DNA from: Aquimarina spinulae
GTDB taxonomy: Bacteria; Bacteroidota; Bacteroidia; Flavobacteriales; Flavobacteriaceae
Direction: 5' to 3'
Assembly (NCBI RefSeq): GCF_943373825.1
Contig: NZ_CALSBP010000001.1
Location: forward strand, 496,001-560,000
Length of the DNA: 64,000 bases
Shown: positions 43,706 to 52,529 of the stretch, one piece after another
Layout of the letters: each line of letters opens with the position of its first letter
Numbering within the stretch: the first letter of the stretch is position 1
The notes under the pieces: model-generated
Told to the model about the DNA's origin: nothing
The model's input: the letters and a program-made list of their open reading frames with translations, nothing else
Database searches by the model: none
Made by a program: the position numbers and the translations under genes

Positions 43706-45526
43706 TCATTCACTTTTTTGTAATTCGTTAAGCTTATGTCTGGTACCGTTATTTTGAGGGTTTAATTCAAGTGATTTAGTATAATTTAAAATTGCCAGAT
43801 CAATTTCTCCAATTTTCACACAGGCTTCTGCATAACTTTCGTATACTTTGAAACTATCTGGGTAGAGCATCATATTCACTTTAAAAACATCTTGTGCTAA
43901 TGTCATTCTATCCTCACGGAAAAAACTATATCCCAGATCATTCAAATAGTCTTCAGTAACTGTAGGATAAGTTGGGTCATGTTCTTTTAAGGCCCTATAT
44001 ACATTAAGTGCTTTGTCAAAGTCACCTTCAAGAAGGAATTCTACTGGTTCTTTTTTATCAGAATTCATCTTAACAAAAGTTGAAGCTATTGTTCCATCGC
44101 TACTATTAATATAAAGTAAATTGAGCGTTTCATTTTCAGAATTTGGCTTGAATTGCATAAGTCGACTAGAATTTCTTCTAACAAAACTACTATCTGAGAC
44201 TTTGACTAGTTCTTCTGCTTCTACGTCAAGGATATTTTTATAGAACAGTTGATTGTCCTTTTGAAAAACTTCTACAATCCTACCATTGGCCAGATATCTA
44301 CCAGTAATTTCATCTACTAAAGACTGTTCAATTTCCATTTTTTTATGTACAGGGAAATAATTATCCCATTCATAAGCAAGGGCAACAGAACGAAACACTT
44401 CAAAAACAAAAGATGGAAGAGGGGTATTGGTTAACACAACTACACCATATCCATTGTCTCTATGAGCCGTCATTCTACTATAAAACCCTGTACTCCATCC
44501 GTGGTGTTCAAAGTAGACTTCATCCTTCTTATTGTAAATTGAAAAGCCCAGTCCATATTGTCCATAACGATTTTTTGCAGATGGTGTAAGCATTAATTCT
44601 GTCATATCTTTTGATAATCCTTTGTTACTCTCATCTTTTAGGTTTTGTTGTATGTTGACTACAAATTTTGCAAGATCCTCTGCAGTTGTCCATAATCCGT
44701 TTGAAGCCAATTCTGGATAGATATGTCTTTTACCTTTTACCATAGAACCATCTCGTAAATAACCCGTTGCTGCTATCGGTAATTGCTCTGGGCTAAGAGA
44801 TTGATTAAACCTACTGTTGTTCATTTCTAAAGGCTGGAGCACTAATTCATTCATTAGCTCTGGGAATTTTTTACCTTCAACATCCATCATCATTTGTTGA
44901 ATGATCGTATAGCCACCAGCTGAAATCCAAAGATTTTCATTAAGTGCTTTATCTACGATGATTGGATTTGAATTGGCTGGGGAAGCTCCATTTAATATTT
45001 CTATAAGTGTGGGTACAGGAGAACTTTTACTATATCCTTGAAAATCGTGCACGTTTATTCCAGCAGAATGACTCAAAAGGTTTTTTATGGTGACTTTCTC
45101 TTCTTTGGTAAATTCACTATCAGGCAATTTCCAGGATTTTAAATAACTGTTAATATCTTCACTTAAAGTTACTTTATTTTGGTCTACAAGACGTAATGCA
45201 CCATATGCAGTTAAAGACATACCAATTGTTGATACCTGGAATAGTGTTTTATCAGTCACAGGAACTTTGCTTTTGGTATCCATTACACCGTATCCTTTTG
45301 CCCAGGCAACTTTACCATTATGTATTACCGCAATACTCACACCCGGAATGCCATAGTGTTTCATACGTTCTTCTATAGACCATGTTGAATCACCGACTAT
45401 ATGTACCCGAGTTGTAAGACCAGTTTCTACCTTTTTAATTAAATCAATGGTAGTATCAGTATTTGATTCTTCTGCACAGGATTGAAAAAGAATTAGGATA
45501 AAGAGAATTGTGATACTATTTTTCAT
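43706..45526 (-). CDS. Serine hydrolase-like pseudoenzyme lipoprotein with TPR tail (copy 3)
   Basis: A 606-residue third paralogue, the most divergent over residues 90-360. The SxxK site reads T100-I-G-M103 (TLFQVSTIGMS), and the tyrosine motif is replaced by WISAGGY. HHGWSTGF is retained. The N-terminal lipoprotein region (LFQSCAEES) and the TPR tail are close to the other copies, a sign of recent gene conversion or duplication at the ends. It begins 23 bp downstream of the PD40 lipoprotein gene, so it is probably the second gene of the transcript. Confidence 0.85.
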   Translation of the reverse strand: MKNSITILFILILFQSCAEESNTDTTIDLIKKVETGLTTRVHIVGDSTWSIEERMKHYGIPGVSIAVIHNGKVAWAKGYGVMDTKSKVPVTDKTLFQVSTIGMSLTAYGALRLVDQNKVTLSEDINSYLKSWKLPDSEFTKEEKVTIKNLLSHSAGINVHDFQGYSKSSPVPTLIEILNGASPANSNPIIVDKALNENLWISAGGYTIIQQMMMDVEGKKFPELMNELVLQPLEMNNSRFNQSLSPEQLPIAATGYLRDGSMVKGKRHIYPELASNGLWTTAEDLAKFVVNIQQNLKDESNKGLSKDMTELMLTPSAKNRYGQYGLGFSIYNKKDEVYFEHHGWSTGFYSRMTAHRDNGYGVVVLTNTPLPSFVFEVFRSVALAYEWDNYFPVHKKMEIEQSLVDEITGRYLANGRIVEVFQKDNQLFYKNILDVEAEELVKVSDSSFVRRNSSRLMQFKPNSENETLNLLYINSSDGTIASTFVKMNSDKKEPVEFLLEGDFDKALNVYRALKEHDPTYPTVTEDYLNDLGYSFFREDRMTLAQDVFKVNMMLYPDSFKVYESYAEACVKIGEIDLAILNYTKSLELNPQNNGTRHKLNELQKSE

Positions 45527-45549
45527 ATTTATAAAATCTTAACAGCTGT

Positions 45550-46449
45550 TTATTTAATGATTTTTAACCATGCAGCCTGTCCTCCATTGGATATAATTTT
45601 TTTTACTGAAGAGCCATCCTTATTCATACTATAAATCGTAGATATTCCATCCGTTTTTGAAATAAAGATTAGTTGAGAACCATCAGGTGACCAGGATGGC
45701 ATAGAATCACGAACATCATTATATGTCAATCGCTTTTGATTAGAGCCATTTATATCCATGACATAAATTTCAAAGTTTCCATCTCTATCAGACATAAAGG
45801 CAATTTGCTTACCATCAGCAGAAACATCTGGATGCCATTCTTTAGCACCATTATGTGTTAGCTGAATGATATTTTTTCCATCAATGTCTGCTATACTTAT
45901 AGCACTACTCTTATCTTCGAATTCCCAAGAAAAGACAATTTTACCGTCTGGAGTAAAATAAGGGTTACTCCCTTTTAGTGACTTTATTTGAGTTTGTTCA
46001 CTACCATCTGAATTCATGATCCAAATTTCGGGATGCCAAACCCCTTCAGCATCTTTATACTCTCTTGCAAAAACAATTTTTGTTCCATCTGGAGACCAAT
46101 CAGGAGCATTATCCCATTTATTTTTTGCATGAGTTAATCGTTTTCTATTCGTGCCATCACTATTCATTGTATGAATAGACCAAGTCTTTTTGTCATCATA
46201 TTTTGCATAAAAAGCAATACGTTTTCCATCAGGAGACCAAGCTAGGTAGCCACCTTTCTCATTTGTACTTTTAATATTTGATTTACCTTCAGTATTTTTT
46301 TGATAAATTTCTATAATGCCTGATGATAATGATGTATAACCAATTGTACAAGATTTTGATTTGTCACTTTCCTGACAAAAAGCAATCAAGCCAAGTAACA
46401 AAGTCACAAAGGTTAAGGTTTTTACTTGTTTCAAATTATTAGTTTTCAT
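45550..46449 (-). CDS. TolB-like PD40 beta-propeller lipoprotein
   Basis: A 299-residue exported protein; the hydrophobic N-terminus ends LIAFCQE, a probable lipobox. It has six TolB/PD40 blades: LAWSPDGKRIAFYAK, PDWSPDGTKIVFARE, PYFTPDGKIVFSW, PDVSADGKQIAFMSDRDGN, PSWSPDGSQLIFISK and a final NGGQAAWLK. It is probably the first gene of the minus-strand cluster, divergent from a LytS/LytTR pair. The N-terminus (NNLKQVKT) is shared with the pseudoenzyme at 38.4-39.7 kb. It may form a scaffold with the hydrolase-like proteins. Confidence 0.88.
   Translation of the reverse strand: MKTNNLKQVKTLTFVTLLLGLIAFCQESDKSKSCTIGYTSLSSGIIEIYQKNTEGKSNIKSTNEKGGYLAWSPDGKRIAFYAKYDDKKTWSIHTMNSDGTNRKRLTHAKNKWDNAPDWSPDGTKIVFAREYKDAEGVWHPEIWIMNSDGSEQTQIKSLKGSNPYFTPDGKIVFSWEFEDKSSAISIADIDGKNIIQLTHNGAKEWHPDVSADGKQIAFMSDRDGNFEIYVMDINGSNQKRLTYNDVRDSMPSWSPDGSQLIFISKTDGISTIYSMNKDGSSVKKIISNGGQAAWLKIIK
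46418..46444. repeat. 27-bp exact direct repeat, right copy
   Basis: Identical to 39633-39659; see that entry. It lies in the first codons of the PD40 lipoprotein gene. Confidence 0.7.
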
Positions 46450-46705
46450 ATTTTCTTCCTTTTGTATATTTAGAGCGTCTCTTCAGGTTAAGTCAATTTT
46501 TTTTTGCAACTATCAGGATACAAAGTGATTTGGAATAGACTCTTTTGTCAGTGTCAATGTATTTTTCATGGTTTTTTATCGTACAAAAGTTGTATTTTTC
46601 TCTCATGAATTCAATGCAAAATTTGCCAACTGCTCTATGTATTAATGAACTACTCAAAGAAATTATCTGATAATGATTAGCTTAGATCTGTAAAACCACT
46701 TCAAA

Positions 46706-48382
46706 ATGAACTTGAGATTTTTGCCTTGTTTTCTTCTAGTATTGCTACTTGTGACCTCTTGCTCTCAAAGTTCTATTTACAAGAAATACGAGACTGTATT
46801 GCAGGTTGGAGATCAACAAGAATGGGCTTCGAAGAACTTGAATGATCAGGACTGGAGAAAACGCATAAGATTAGTGCCAGATGGTAAGGTTTTCTGGTCC
46901 AGAACTAAAATTGATATTTTAAAGACCTCGGAATCATTACACCCATATGGTATTCAGTTACATGCCTATGGAGAGTATGAGGTTTTTTGGGATGGAGTAT
47001 TGATTGGGAAAAATGGTAACCCCGGACAAGAAGCAATACTTGGCCCTGAAGGTAAAATGTGGGTTACTTTTAGTATTCCTACTCATCTAACAGAAGAGGG
47101 AGAACATCTATTGGCACTACGATCAAGTCTTTATTATTTTCCAGATCATACAAGAATAAAGGTGCTAGAGATAGACTATTATGATGATATATTAATCGAC
47201 CGGTTGATAGAATCTTCCTATATGCATCTTTTTGCAGGAGCCTTTCTTATCGCCTCTTTCTATTTTCTGTTTCTGTTTCTAAGCGATAAAAAGGAATATA
47301 CCACACTAATTTTCAGCATTAGCTGTTTTCTCTTTTTTATTCTGATCTTGACGGAGTTCAGTAAAGCATATGTACCGATTCATTACAGTCTTCATGTCAT
47401 ACGTCTTCAGATCATAAGTTTTCTAATGTTCGGAATCTCTTTTTTGATTCCGTTCTATTTTTCAATGCAGTTTCCTTTCCCCAAACGAAAATTACTACTG
47501 ACTATTTATACGGGCGTTCTATTATTCTTTTTCCTATCAAAACATGTCATCGAATTAACTACCAATAATATGGCTTTGAGCATGTGGGTTTTTTCATTTG
47601 GAATTGTGGTGTTTGGGGTTTATAAAAAGATGAAAGGTGCTCGTCTCGTACTGTTGACCCTTCTACTATCCGTGCCTATAGGTTTTGTCACTCCCTTTAA
47701 CAAAAGCCTATTTGCAGGTTTCAGTCTTATCCTTCTGGGTATGTTTTATTTACTCTCTCTCAGAATCAAAGAACAACGCCTGGCTTATGAAAATTCTTTA
47801 GTTCAATCCACGCGCTTGCGCCTAGAACTACTTAAAAAGAATATTCAACCTCATTTTTTAATGAACACCTTGACATCATTGATAGATTGGGTGGAAGAAG
47901 CACCTCAGAAAGGAGTTTTGTTTATAGAAGCGTTAGCCAAAGAATTTGATCTTTTTAACCAGATAGAAAATCAAACATTGATCCCCATTTCACAAGAAAT
48001 AGAACTATGTCTTACGCATCTTGAGATTATGGAGTACCGGAAAGAAATAAACTATTCCTGGGAAGATGAAGGCATAGACGCTGAGCAAAAAATACCTCCT
48101 GCAATTCTTCACACCCTACTGGAAAATGGAATTACACACAGTTTACCTCTAGAAGATAATAGTATTAAATTTAAACTTATTTTTGAATCGAATAGCCATT
48201 ATAAGTGTTATACATTTTTAACGTTTGCTGCTGTTGAGGAGCGAGCAACAAATAATGGAGAAGAAGGTACAGGACTGAAATACATAAAGGCTCGACTTAC
48301 AGAGAGTTATCATTCGAAATGGGGTTTTACCTCTGAACCAACAAATCATGGTTGGAAAAACACCTTAAAAATTTATTCCTGA
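46706..48382 (+). CDS. 7TMR-DISM-like sensor histidine kinase (LytS type)
   Basis: A 558-residue kinase. It has a signal/lipobox-like N-terminus (LLVTSCSQ), an extracellular jelly-roll sensor over about 30-165 (ASKNLNDQDWRKRI ... GEYEVFWDGVLIGKNGNPGQE), seven or more membrane helices over about 170-360, then a His_kinase domain with the phosphoacceptor in NIQPHFLMNTLTSL and the N box in ILHTLLENGITHS. The sensor resembles 7TMR-DISMED2 carbohydrate-like modules. It is divergent from the secreted cluster, so it may sense an envelope ligand and control that cluster through the LytTR regulator 4 bp downstream. Confidence 0.88.
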   Translation: MNLRFLPCFLLVLLLVTSCSQSSIYKKYETVLQVGDQQEWASKNLNDQDWRKRIRLVPDGKVFWSRTKIDILKTSESLHPYGIQLHAYGEYEVFWDGVLIGKNGNPGQEAILGPEGKMWVTFSIPTHLTEEGEHLLALRSSLYYFPDHTRIKVLEIDYYDDILIDRLIESSYMHLFAGAFLIASFYFLFLFLSDKKEYTTLIFSISCFLFFILILTEFSKAYVPIHYSLHVIRLQIISFLMFGISFLIPFYFSMQFPFPKRKLLLTIYTGVLLFFFLSKHVIELTTNNMALSMWVFSFGIVVFGVYKKMKGARLVLLTLLLSVPIGFVTPFNKSLFAGFSLILLGMFYLLSLRIKEQRLAYENSLVQSTRLRLELLKKNIQPHFLMNTLTSLIDWVEEAPQKGVLFIEALAKEFDLFNQIENQTLIPISQEIELCLTHLEIMEYRKEINYSWEDEGIDAEQKIPPAILHTLLENGITHSLPLEDNSIKFKLIFESNSHYKCYTFLTFAAVEERATNNGEEGTGLKYIKARLTESYHSKWGFTSEPTNHGWKNTLKIYS

Positions 48383-48386
48383 GAAT

Positions 48387-49082
48387 ATGAACATTTTAAT
48401 CGTTGAAGATGAATCAAGAATAGCCAAAAGAATTGAACGAATGACACGTGATATTTTTGGCGATGCCTTACAATCGCTAACCCATATTAACAGACTCCAC
48501 AAGGCATTGGCGTATATTGAAACTCATTCATTGGATCTCGTTCTTCTGGATCTGAATCTTAATGGTGAGAATGGTTTTGATCTGCTTACTACAGTAGTTT
48601 CTCAATCCTTTCATACAATAGTTATTTCCGCCTACAAAGATCAGGCAATTACTGCTTTTGAATATGGGGTTTTAGATTTTGTACCTAAACCATTTAACAG
48701 AGATCGGTTGAAGCAGGCTTTCAATCGGACTATCACAAAAGAAAAACCAGAAAATAAAATCAAATATTTAGCTGTAAAAGGAAGACACAGGATACAGCTC
48801 ATACCTATTGAAGATTTGCTTTACATAAAAGGAGCTGGTGTCTATACCGAACTCTTTCTTGCAAATGGAAAAAAAGAATTACATGATAAATCGCTCGAAA
48901 AGCTAGAACAACTGTTATCGCCTACTTTTGAACGTATTCATAAATCATACTTAATGAAGATGTCTGAAATAAAGGAAATTGTCGTAAAATCCGGCAGCAA
49001 ATATATGGCCGAGTTAAAAAATGGAGAACTTATCCCTATTGGAAGAACAAAGTACAAAGATATAAAAGCGAAGTGGCTTTAA
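48387..49082 (+). CDS. LytTR-type response regulator
   Basis: A 231-residue regulator with a receiver domain (DLVLLDLNLNGENG contains the phosphorylation site; VPKPF the conserved lysine) and a C-terminal LytTR DNA-binding domain (YIKGAGVYTELFLANGKKELHDKSLEKLEQ ... IHKSYLM). It pairs with the kinase ending 4 bp upstream. The likely target is the divergent secreted cluster starting at 46449. Confidence 0.93.
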   Translation: MNILIVEDESRIAKRIERMTRDIFGDALQSLTHINRLHKALAYIETHSLDLVLLDLNLNGENGFDLLTTVVSQSFHTIVISAYKDQAITAFEYGVLDFVPKPFNRDRLKQAFNRTITKEKPENKIKYLAVKGRHRIQLIPIEDLLYIKGAGVYTELFLANGKKELHDKSLEKLEQLLSPTFERIHKSYLMKMSEIKEIVVKSGSKYMAELKNGELIPIGRTKYKDIKAKWL

Positions 49083-49092
49083 ACATCTTATT

Positions 49093-49220
49093 GATGTATA
49101 CCCGAGTTGTGAGACCATTTTCTACTTTTTTAATTAAATCTACTGTAGTATCAATATTTGATTTTTTTGCACAGGATTGAAAAAAAATGATGAGAAGGAA
49201 GATTGTACACTTTTTTTCAT
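49093..49220 (-). pseudogene. 5' fragment of a fourth pseudoenzyme paralogue
   Basis: Minus-strand translation gives FQSCAKKSNIDTTVDLIKKV and then ENGLTTRVYI, nearly identical to residues 13-43 of the three 606-611 aa paralogues. The signal-peptide part is frame-shifted, and the gene stops abruptly after about 43 codons. It is a remnant of a deleted fourth copy. Confidence 0.82.
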
Positions 49221-49290
49221 TACTAATACTTTTTTAAGAAATTCTTCTTTTGATTTCATTTATGTTCAGTCGTTAAGGAGTTTGATGCTT

Positions 49291-49350
49291 CTATAGATCT
49301 TCTTCGGATCTGAGGTGCTCAAAAACCTGAGTGCTCACCCAGTAGATCTT
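49291..49350 (-). pseudogene. 3' fragment of a PD40 gene
   Basis: Minus-strand translation gives IYWVSTQVFEHLRSEEDL and stop, matching the last residues of the PD40 genes (IFWVDAQVIENLRPK). Only the tail remains. It lies beside the fragment of a pseudoenzyme gene, so both may come from one deletion of a duplicated cluster. Confidence 0.6.
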
Positions 49351-49369
49351 TGATGAGCAAATCCAGATT

Positions 49370-50509
49370 TTAATTTTTGAGTCTTTGAAGCCATCTTTTA
49401 GCAAGTGAAAAATCCGGATCAATTGTCAGTGCTTTTTCGAACATGACCCTAGCACTTTCTAGCTGACCTTGAGCTTTGCGCACAAGACCCATTCCGAAAT
49501 AAGATTCCTTCCCTTCAGGGTACACTTCTAAGGAATATTGAAAGATTTCTTCTGCGGCAATTAAATTCTTACTTCGTATCGTGTGAAAACCAAGGTTAAA
49601 TATGACCGATATAGGTGTCTTGATTTCATACCCGTATCGTTTTGATAACCTATCGAAATGTTGTGTTACTTTATCCAATGATTCCAGATTTTCACCGGGA
49701 TTGAAGGGATTGAAGTCGGGATATAACGTAAGAAGAAACAGTGTGAAATCCATCGCTGGTACATGACCCTGGTTCTCCAATTCATCCACTTTATAGGTAA
49801 AACTTTCTGGTTTATTCTCAGTTAAAACACGAGTGAATTCAGAAACGTGATTTGTTAATCCCTCATCATCGCTGTAAATGATGTGTAGAAATCTGTTTTT
49901 CGAAAGCGTTTTTAACGAACCTGATTTTATTTTTTGTTGAAGCACTTCTGGTATAACCATAAGGGATGGACTACTTGCAAAGTAGCCATTAAACAGAAGG
50001 GGGTTGTTGAGTAGCGTGTAAACAGTGAAAAAGCCACTGTTAGAACCGCCAAAAAGGACTCTGAATGGAGCTGTCCGGTATTTATTATCAACGTGCGGCA
50101 TCAGCTCTGTCTCAAAAAAATTAATATAATTATCCGGAATTGTTGTGTCTTGATTTTCCCTTGTTGGCAACAAAATACGATTTCCTTCGGGTAAATCTAT
50201 TCCAATAAGTATCATCTCAGGAATTTGTCCCTCGCCCATGTAGTCTAGTGTAGAAGCTAACATGGCGAACCGAGCTCGGTAATCTGAACCCAACATATAC
50301 AGCACGGGATAGCTTTTCCTGGAACTATCGTAGTTCTCAGGTAAATGGATTGATAGTGGAATAGTTTTGTTTAACACTTTTGACTGAAGTGAAGATATTT
50401 CGCCTAAGGTAACTACTGGTTCATCAGGGTCGTTTTCTGCCTTTTCCTGAGCAAAGACAGTGTTTAACACTATAATACATATTAATGTTAATAATTTAGT
50501 AATTTTCAT
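49370..50509 (-). CDS. Exported esterase-like alpha/beta hydrolase with TPR tail
   Basis: A 379-residue exported protein (signal peptide ending VFAQ) of the esterase D/Fes family: SIHLPENYDSSRKSYPVLYML, the nucleophile elbow FGGSNSGFF (S156; the usual GxSxG second glycine is serine), and the catalytic histidine in QGHVPAMDF. A short TPR tail covers about 310-379 (SYFGMGLVRKAQGQLESARVMFEKALTIDPDF). It may cleave siderophore or acyl esters. It is divergent from the LytS/LytTR pair at 50.7-52.4 kb, which probably controls it. Confidence 0.87.
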   Translation of the reverse strand: MKITKLLTLICIIVLNTVFAQEKAENDPDEPVVTLGEISSLQSKVLNKTIPLSIHLPENYDSSRKSYPVLYMLGSDYRARFAMLASTLDYMGEGQIPEMILIGIDLPEGNRILLPTRENQDTTIPDNYINFFETELMPHVDNKYRTAPFRVLFGGSNSGFFTVYTLLNNPLLFNGYFASSPSLMVIPEVLQQKIKSGSLKTLSKNRFLHIIYSDDEGLTNHVSEFTRVLTENKPESFTYKVDELENQGHVPAMDFTLFLLTLYPDFNPFNPGENLESLDKVTQHFDRLSKRYGYEIKTPISVIFNLGFHTIRSKNLIAAEEIFQYSLEVYPEGKESYFGMGLVRKAQGQLESARVMFEKALTIDPDFSLAKRWLQRLKN

Positions 50510-50544
50510 ATTTACTCTATTTTTATTACTTGCAATACTAAATT

Positions 50545-50672
50545 ATCGTATAACTTATGTTTAACAACATAAATATGATAAACGCAAAAGTTAAATGACA
50601 AAATCATTTCATCATTGATATATAGCTTTTGTAAGAAATTATAGTAACTGCTGGGTATAGATAGTATCTTTA
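50545..50672. promoter_or_regulatory. Divergent promoter region shared with 41.6 kb
   Basis: This sequence lies between the esterase and the histidine kinase and is repeated at 41585-41710. Conservation of spacer DNA between two loci suggests that it carries binding sites for the same regulator, perhaps a LytTR protein, or that it was simply copied during module duplication. Confidence 0.45.
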
Positions 50673-50694
50673 TACCCTTTTAAGAAAAACATAT

Positions 50695-51693
50695 ATGTTT
50701 AATAGGTCCATAAAGAATACCATACTCATTAATATAGGAGCCTTCTTGCTGGTTTTTATGCTTGAAACATTGAGTAATTTGTTTTTTAAAGATAATTTTG
50801 AGACTAGTTATTTATTTTACGCACATGGACTTAATTATACTTTTATGATTATGGGTTTCATTTGGGTAAATCATTTTATTCTTATTCCTTTTTTCCTAGA
50901 TAAGAAAAGGTATTTTATATATGGAATACTACTCATAGGGAGTTTACTTATTTTTTCCTACTTAAGAACAAATAATTGGTCTGGCACTTCTAAAATATTC
51001 TTCTTTCTTCTTTATACAACAGGAGCTGGTATGGCTGTTTTTTTCTTAAGAAGAAACATGATCATCCAAAAAGAAAATGAGGAGAAAGAAAAATTGCAAA
51101 AAGAAATGGAGCTTACCTATTTAAAAGAGCAGGTGAATCCTCATTTTTTGTTTAATTCATTAAATAGTATTTATTCACTAGCTAGACAGCAATCGCCAGA
51201 AACTCCTGATGTTGTAATGCAGCTCTCAGAATTAATGAGGTATCAATTAGAGAGTTCTAAAAAAAACACCGTTTTATTAAAAGAAGAGTTGGAGTTTATA
51301 GAAAATTATTTGTTACTTGAAGAAAAAAGACTAAGTAAACGTTGTACTATTGAATTTTTAATTAGTGGAAATTTATTAGAGTTAAGGATTGCTCCAATGC
51401 TACTCATCCCATTTGTTGAAAATGCTGTGAAACATGGCGCACAAAGTACGAATGAACACAGTACAATTGATGTTTCTGTCTCTATAAAAAACACCACCCT
51501 CTATTTTTGTGTAGTTAATTCTAAGCCTCGTATGGTTCCTGCATCCAAAAGAGAAGGACTGGGTCTTGAAAATGTGAGAAGACGTTTAAATCTATTATAT
51601 CCTAATTCTTACGTATTAAAAATTGATGATGTAGAAAAACTATATCGTGTAAATTTGTCTATCGATTTAACAGCTTCAATAGTAAAAAAATAG
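50695..51693 (+). CDS. LytS-like sensor histidine kinase
   Basis: A 332-residue membrane kinase with four transmembrane helices (residues about 10-120), a coiled linker (NEEKEKLQKEMELTYLKEQ), and a His_kinase domain with the histidine in VNPHFLFNSLNSIY and the N box in FVENAVKHGAQ. It has no large extracellular domain. The response regulator gene starts 3 bp after its stop. Confidence 0.92.
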   Translation: MFNRSIKNTILINIGAFLLVFMLETLSNLFFKDNFETSYLFYAHGLNYTFMIMGFIWVNHFILIPFFLDKKRYFIYGILLIGSLLIFSYLRTNNWSGTSKIFFFLLYTTGAGMAVFFLRRNMIIQKENEEKEKLQKEMELTYLKEQVNPHFLFNSLNSIYSLARQQSPETPDVVMQLSELMRYQLESSKKNTVLLKEELEFIENYLLLEEKRLSKRCTIEFLISGNLLELRIAPMLLIPFVENAVKHGAQSTNEHSTIDVSVSIKNTTLYFCVVNSKPRMVPASKREGLGLENVRRRLNLLYPNSYVLKIDDVEKLYRVNLSIDLTASIVKK

Positions 51694-51696
51694 TTA

Positions 51697-52392
51697 ATGA
51701 TTAAAATTGGTATCATAGATGATGAAATACTAGCACGTAAAGTGTTAGAAGATTATTGCTCTAAAATTGACAACTTTGAATTAGTATTAAGTACGGGGAA
51801 TCCACTTGAATTTGTTAATTTCACTCAGCAAAATGAAGTTGATCTCATTTTTCTTGATATAGAAATGCCAGAACTTAATGGCATGGAAATTTTACGTTCT
51901 ATGATAAACCCACCTAAAGTTATTTTAACTACGGCTTATTCTGAGTATGCATTAGAAAGTTATAATTATGGAGTGGTAGATTATTTATTGAAACCTGTAA
52001 AAATTGAACGCTTTTTGAAAGCAATAAACAAAGTTTCAACTTCAAAAATAATTGAACCGAAAAAAAATAGTGGAAATGAAGAACTTCAAATAAAACATGA
52101 TGGAATGCCCGTTAATATTTCGTTTAAATCAATTCTGTACATTCAAAGTTTTGGGAATTATTTGAAAATTTTTACAGATTCAAGAATGTATCTGATCTCT
52201 GAAACACTTACTAATATCACTACCTTATTATCTGAAAATTTCCAACGCACACATAAATCATACATTTCCAATTTAGATAGAGTTACAAAAGCAACCAGAA
52301 CATATGTATTAATTGAAAATAATGAAGTCCCTGTGAGTGCTACGTATAAGGTTATTGTTTTTGAAAAATTGAAAATTTTATCAAAGTCATAA
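51697..52392 (+). CDS. LytTR-type response regulator
   Basis: A 231-residue regulator. The receiver phosphorylation site is in DLIFLDIEMPELNG and the lysine in YLLKPVK. The LytTR domain is C-terminal (ILYIQSFGNYLKIFTDSRMYLISETLTNITT ... THKSYISNLDRV). It is cotranscribed with the kinase upstream. The divergent esterase gene is a likely target. Confidence 0.93.
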   Translation: MIKIGIIDDEILARKVLEDYCSKIDNFELVLSTGNPLEFVNFTQQNEVDLIFLDIEMPELNGMEILRSMINPPKVILTTAYSEYALESYNYGVVDYLLKPVKIERFLKAINKVSTSKIIEPKKNSGNEELQIKHDGMPVNISFKSILYIQSFGNYLKIFTDSRMYLISETLTNITTLLSENFQRTHKSYISNLDRVTKATRTYVLIENNEVPVSATYKVIVFEKLKILSKS

Positions 52393-52463
52393 TATAGTTT
52401 ATTCTAGTTCTAGGGTATAATTCTTAGTCATCGGGTTGTAATAGGATTGCGTTGTTATACATG

Positions 52464-52529
52464 GATAGCATAGATTTGCAATCCGTGCTTTTAAAATTCA
52501 AAATAAATGTAAAACAACAATCACTAAAT
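52464..52529. repeat. 65-bp direct repeat with REP-like palindrome, left copy
   Basis: It matches 54738-54802: GATAGCATAGATTTGCAATC followed by CCGTGCTTTTAAAATTC and ACAACAATCACTAA against the equivalent bases of the right copy. It includes an imperfect palindrome around ATTTGCAAT. The two copies border a block of three minus-strand genes. Confidence 0.75.
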
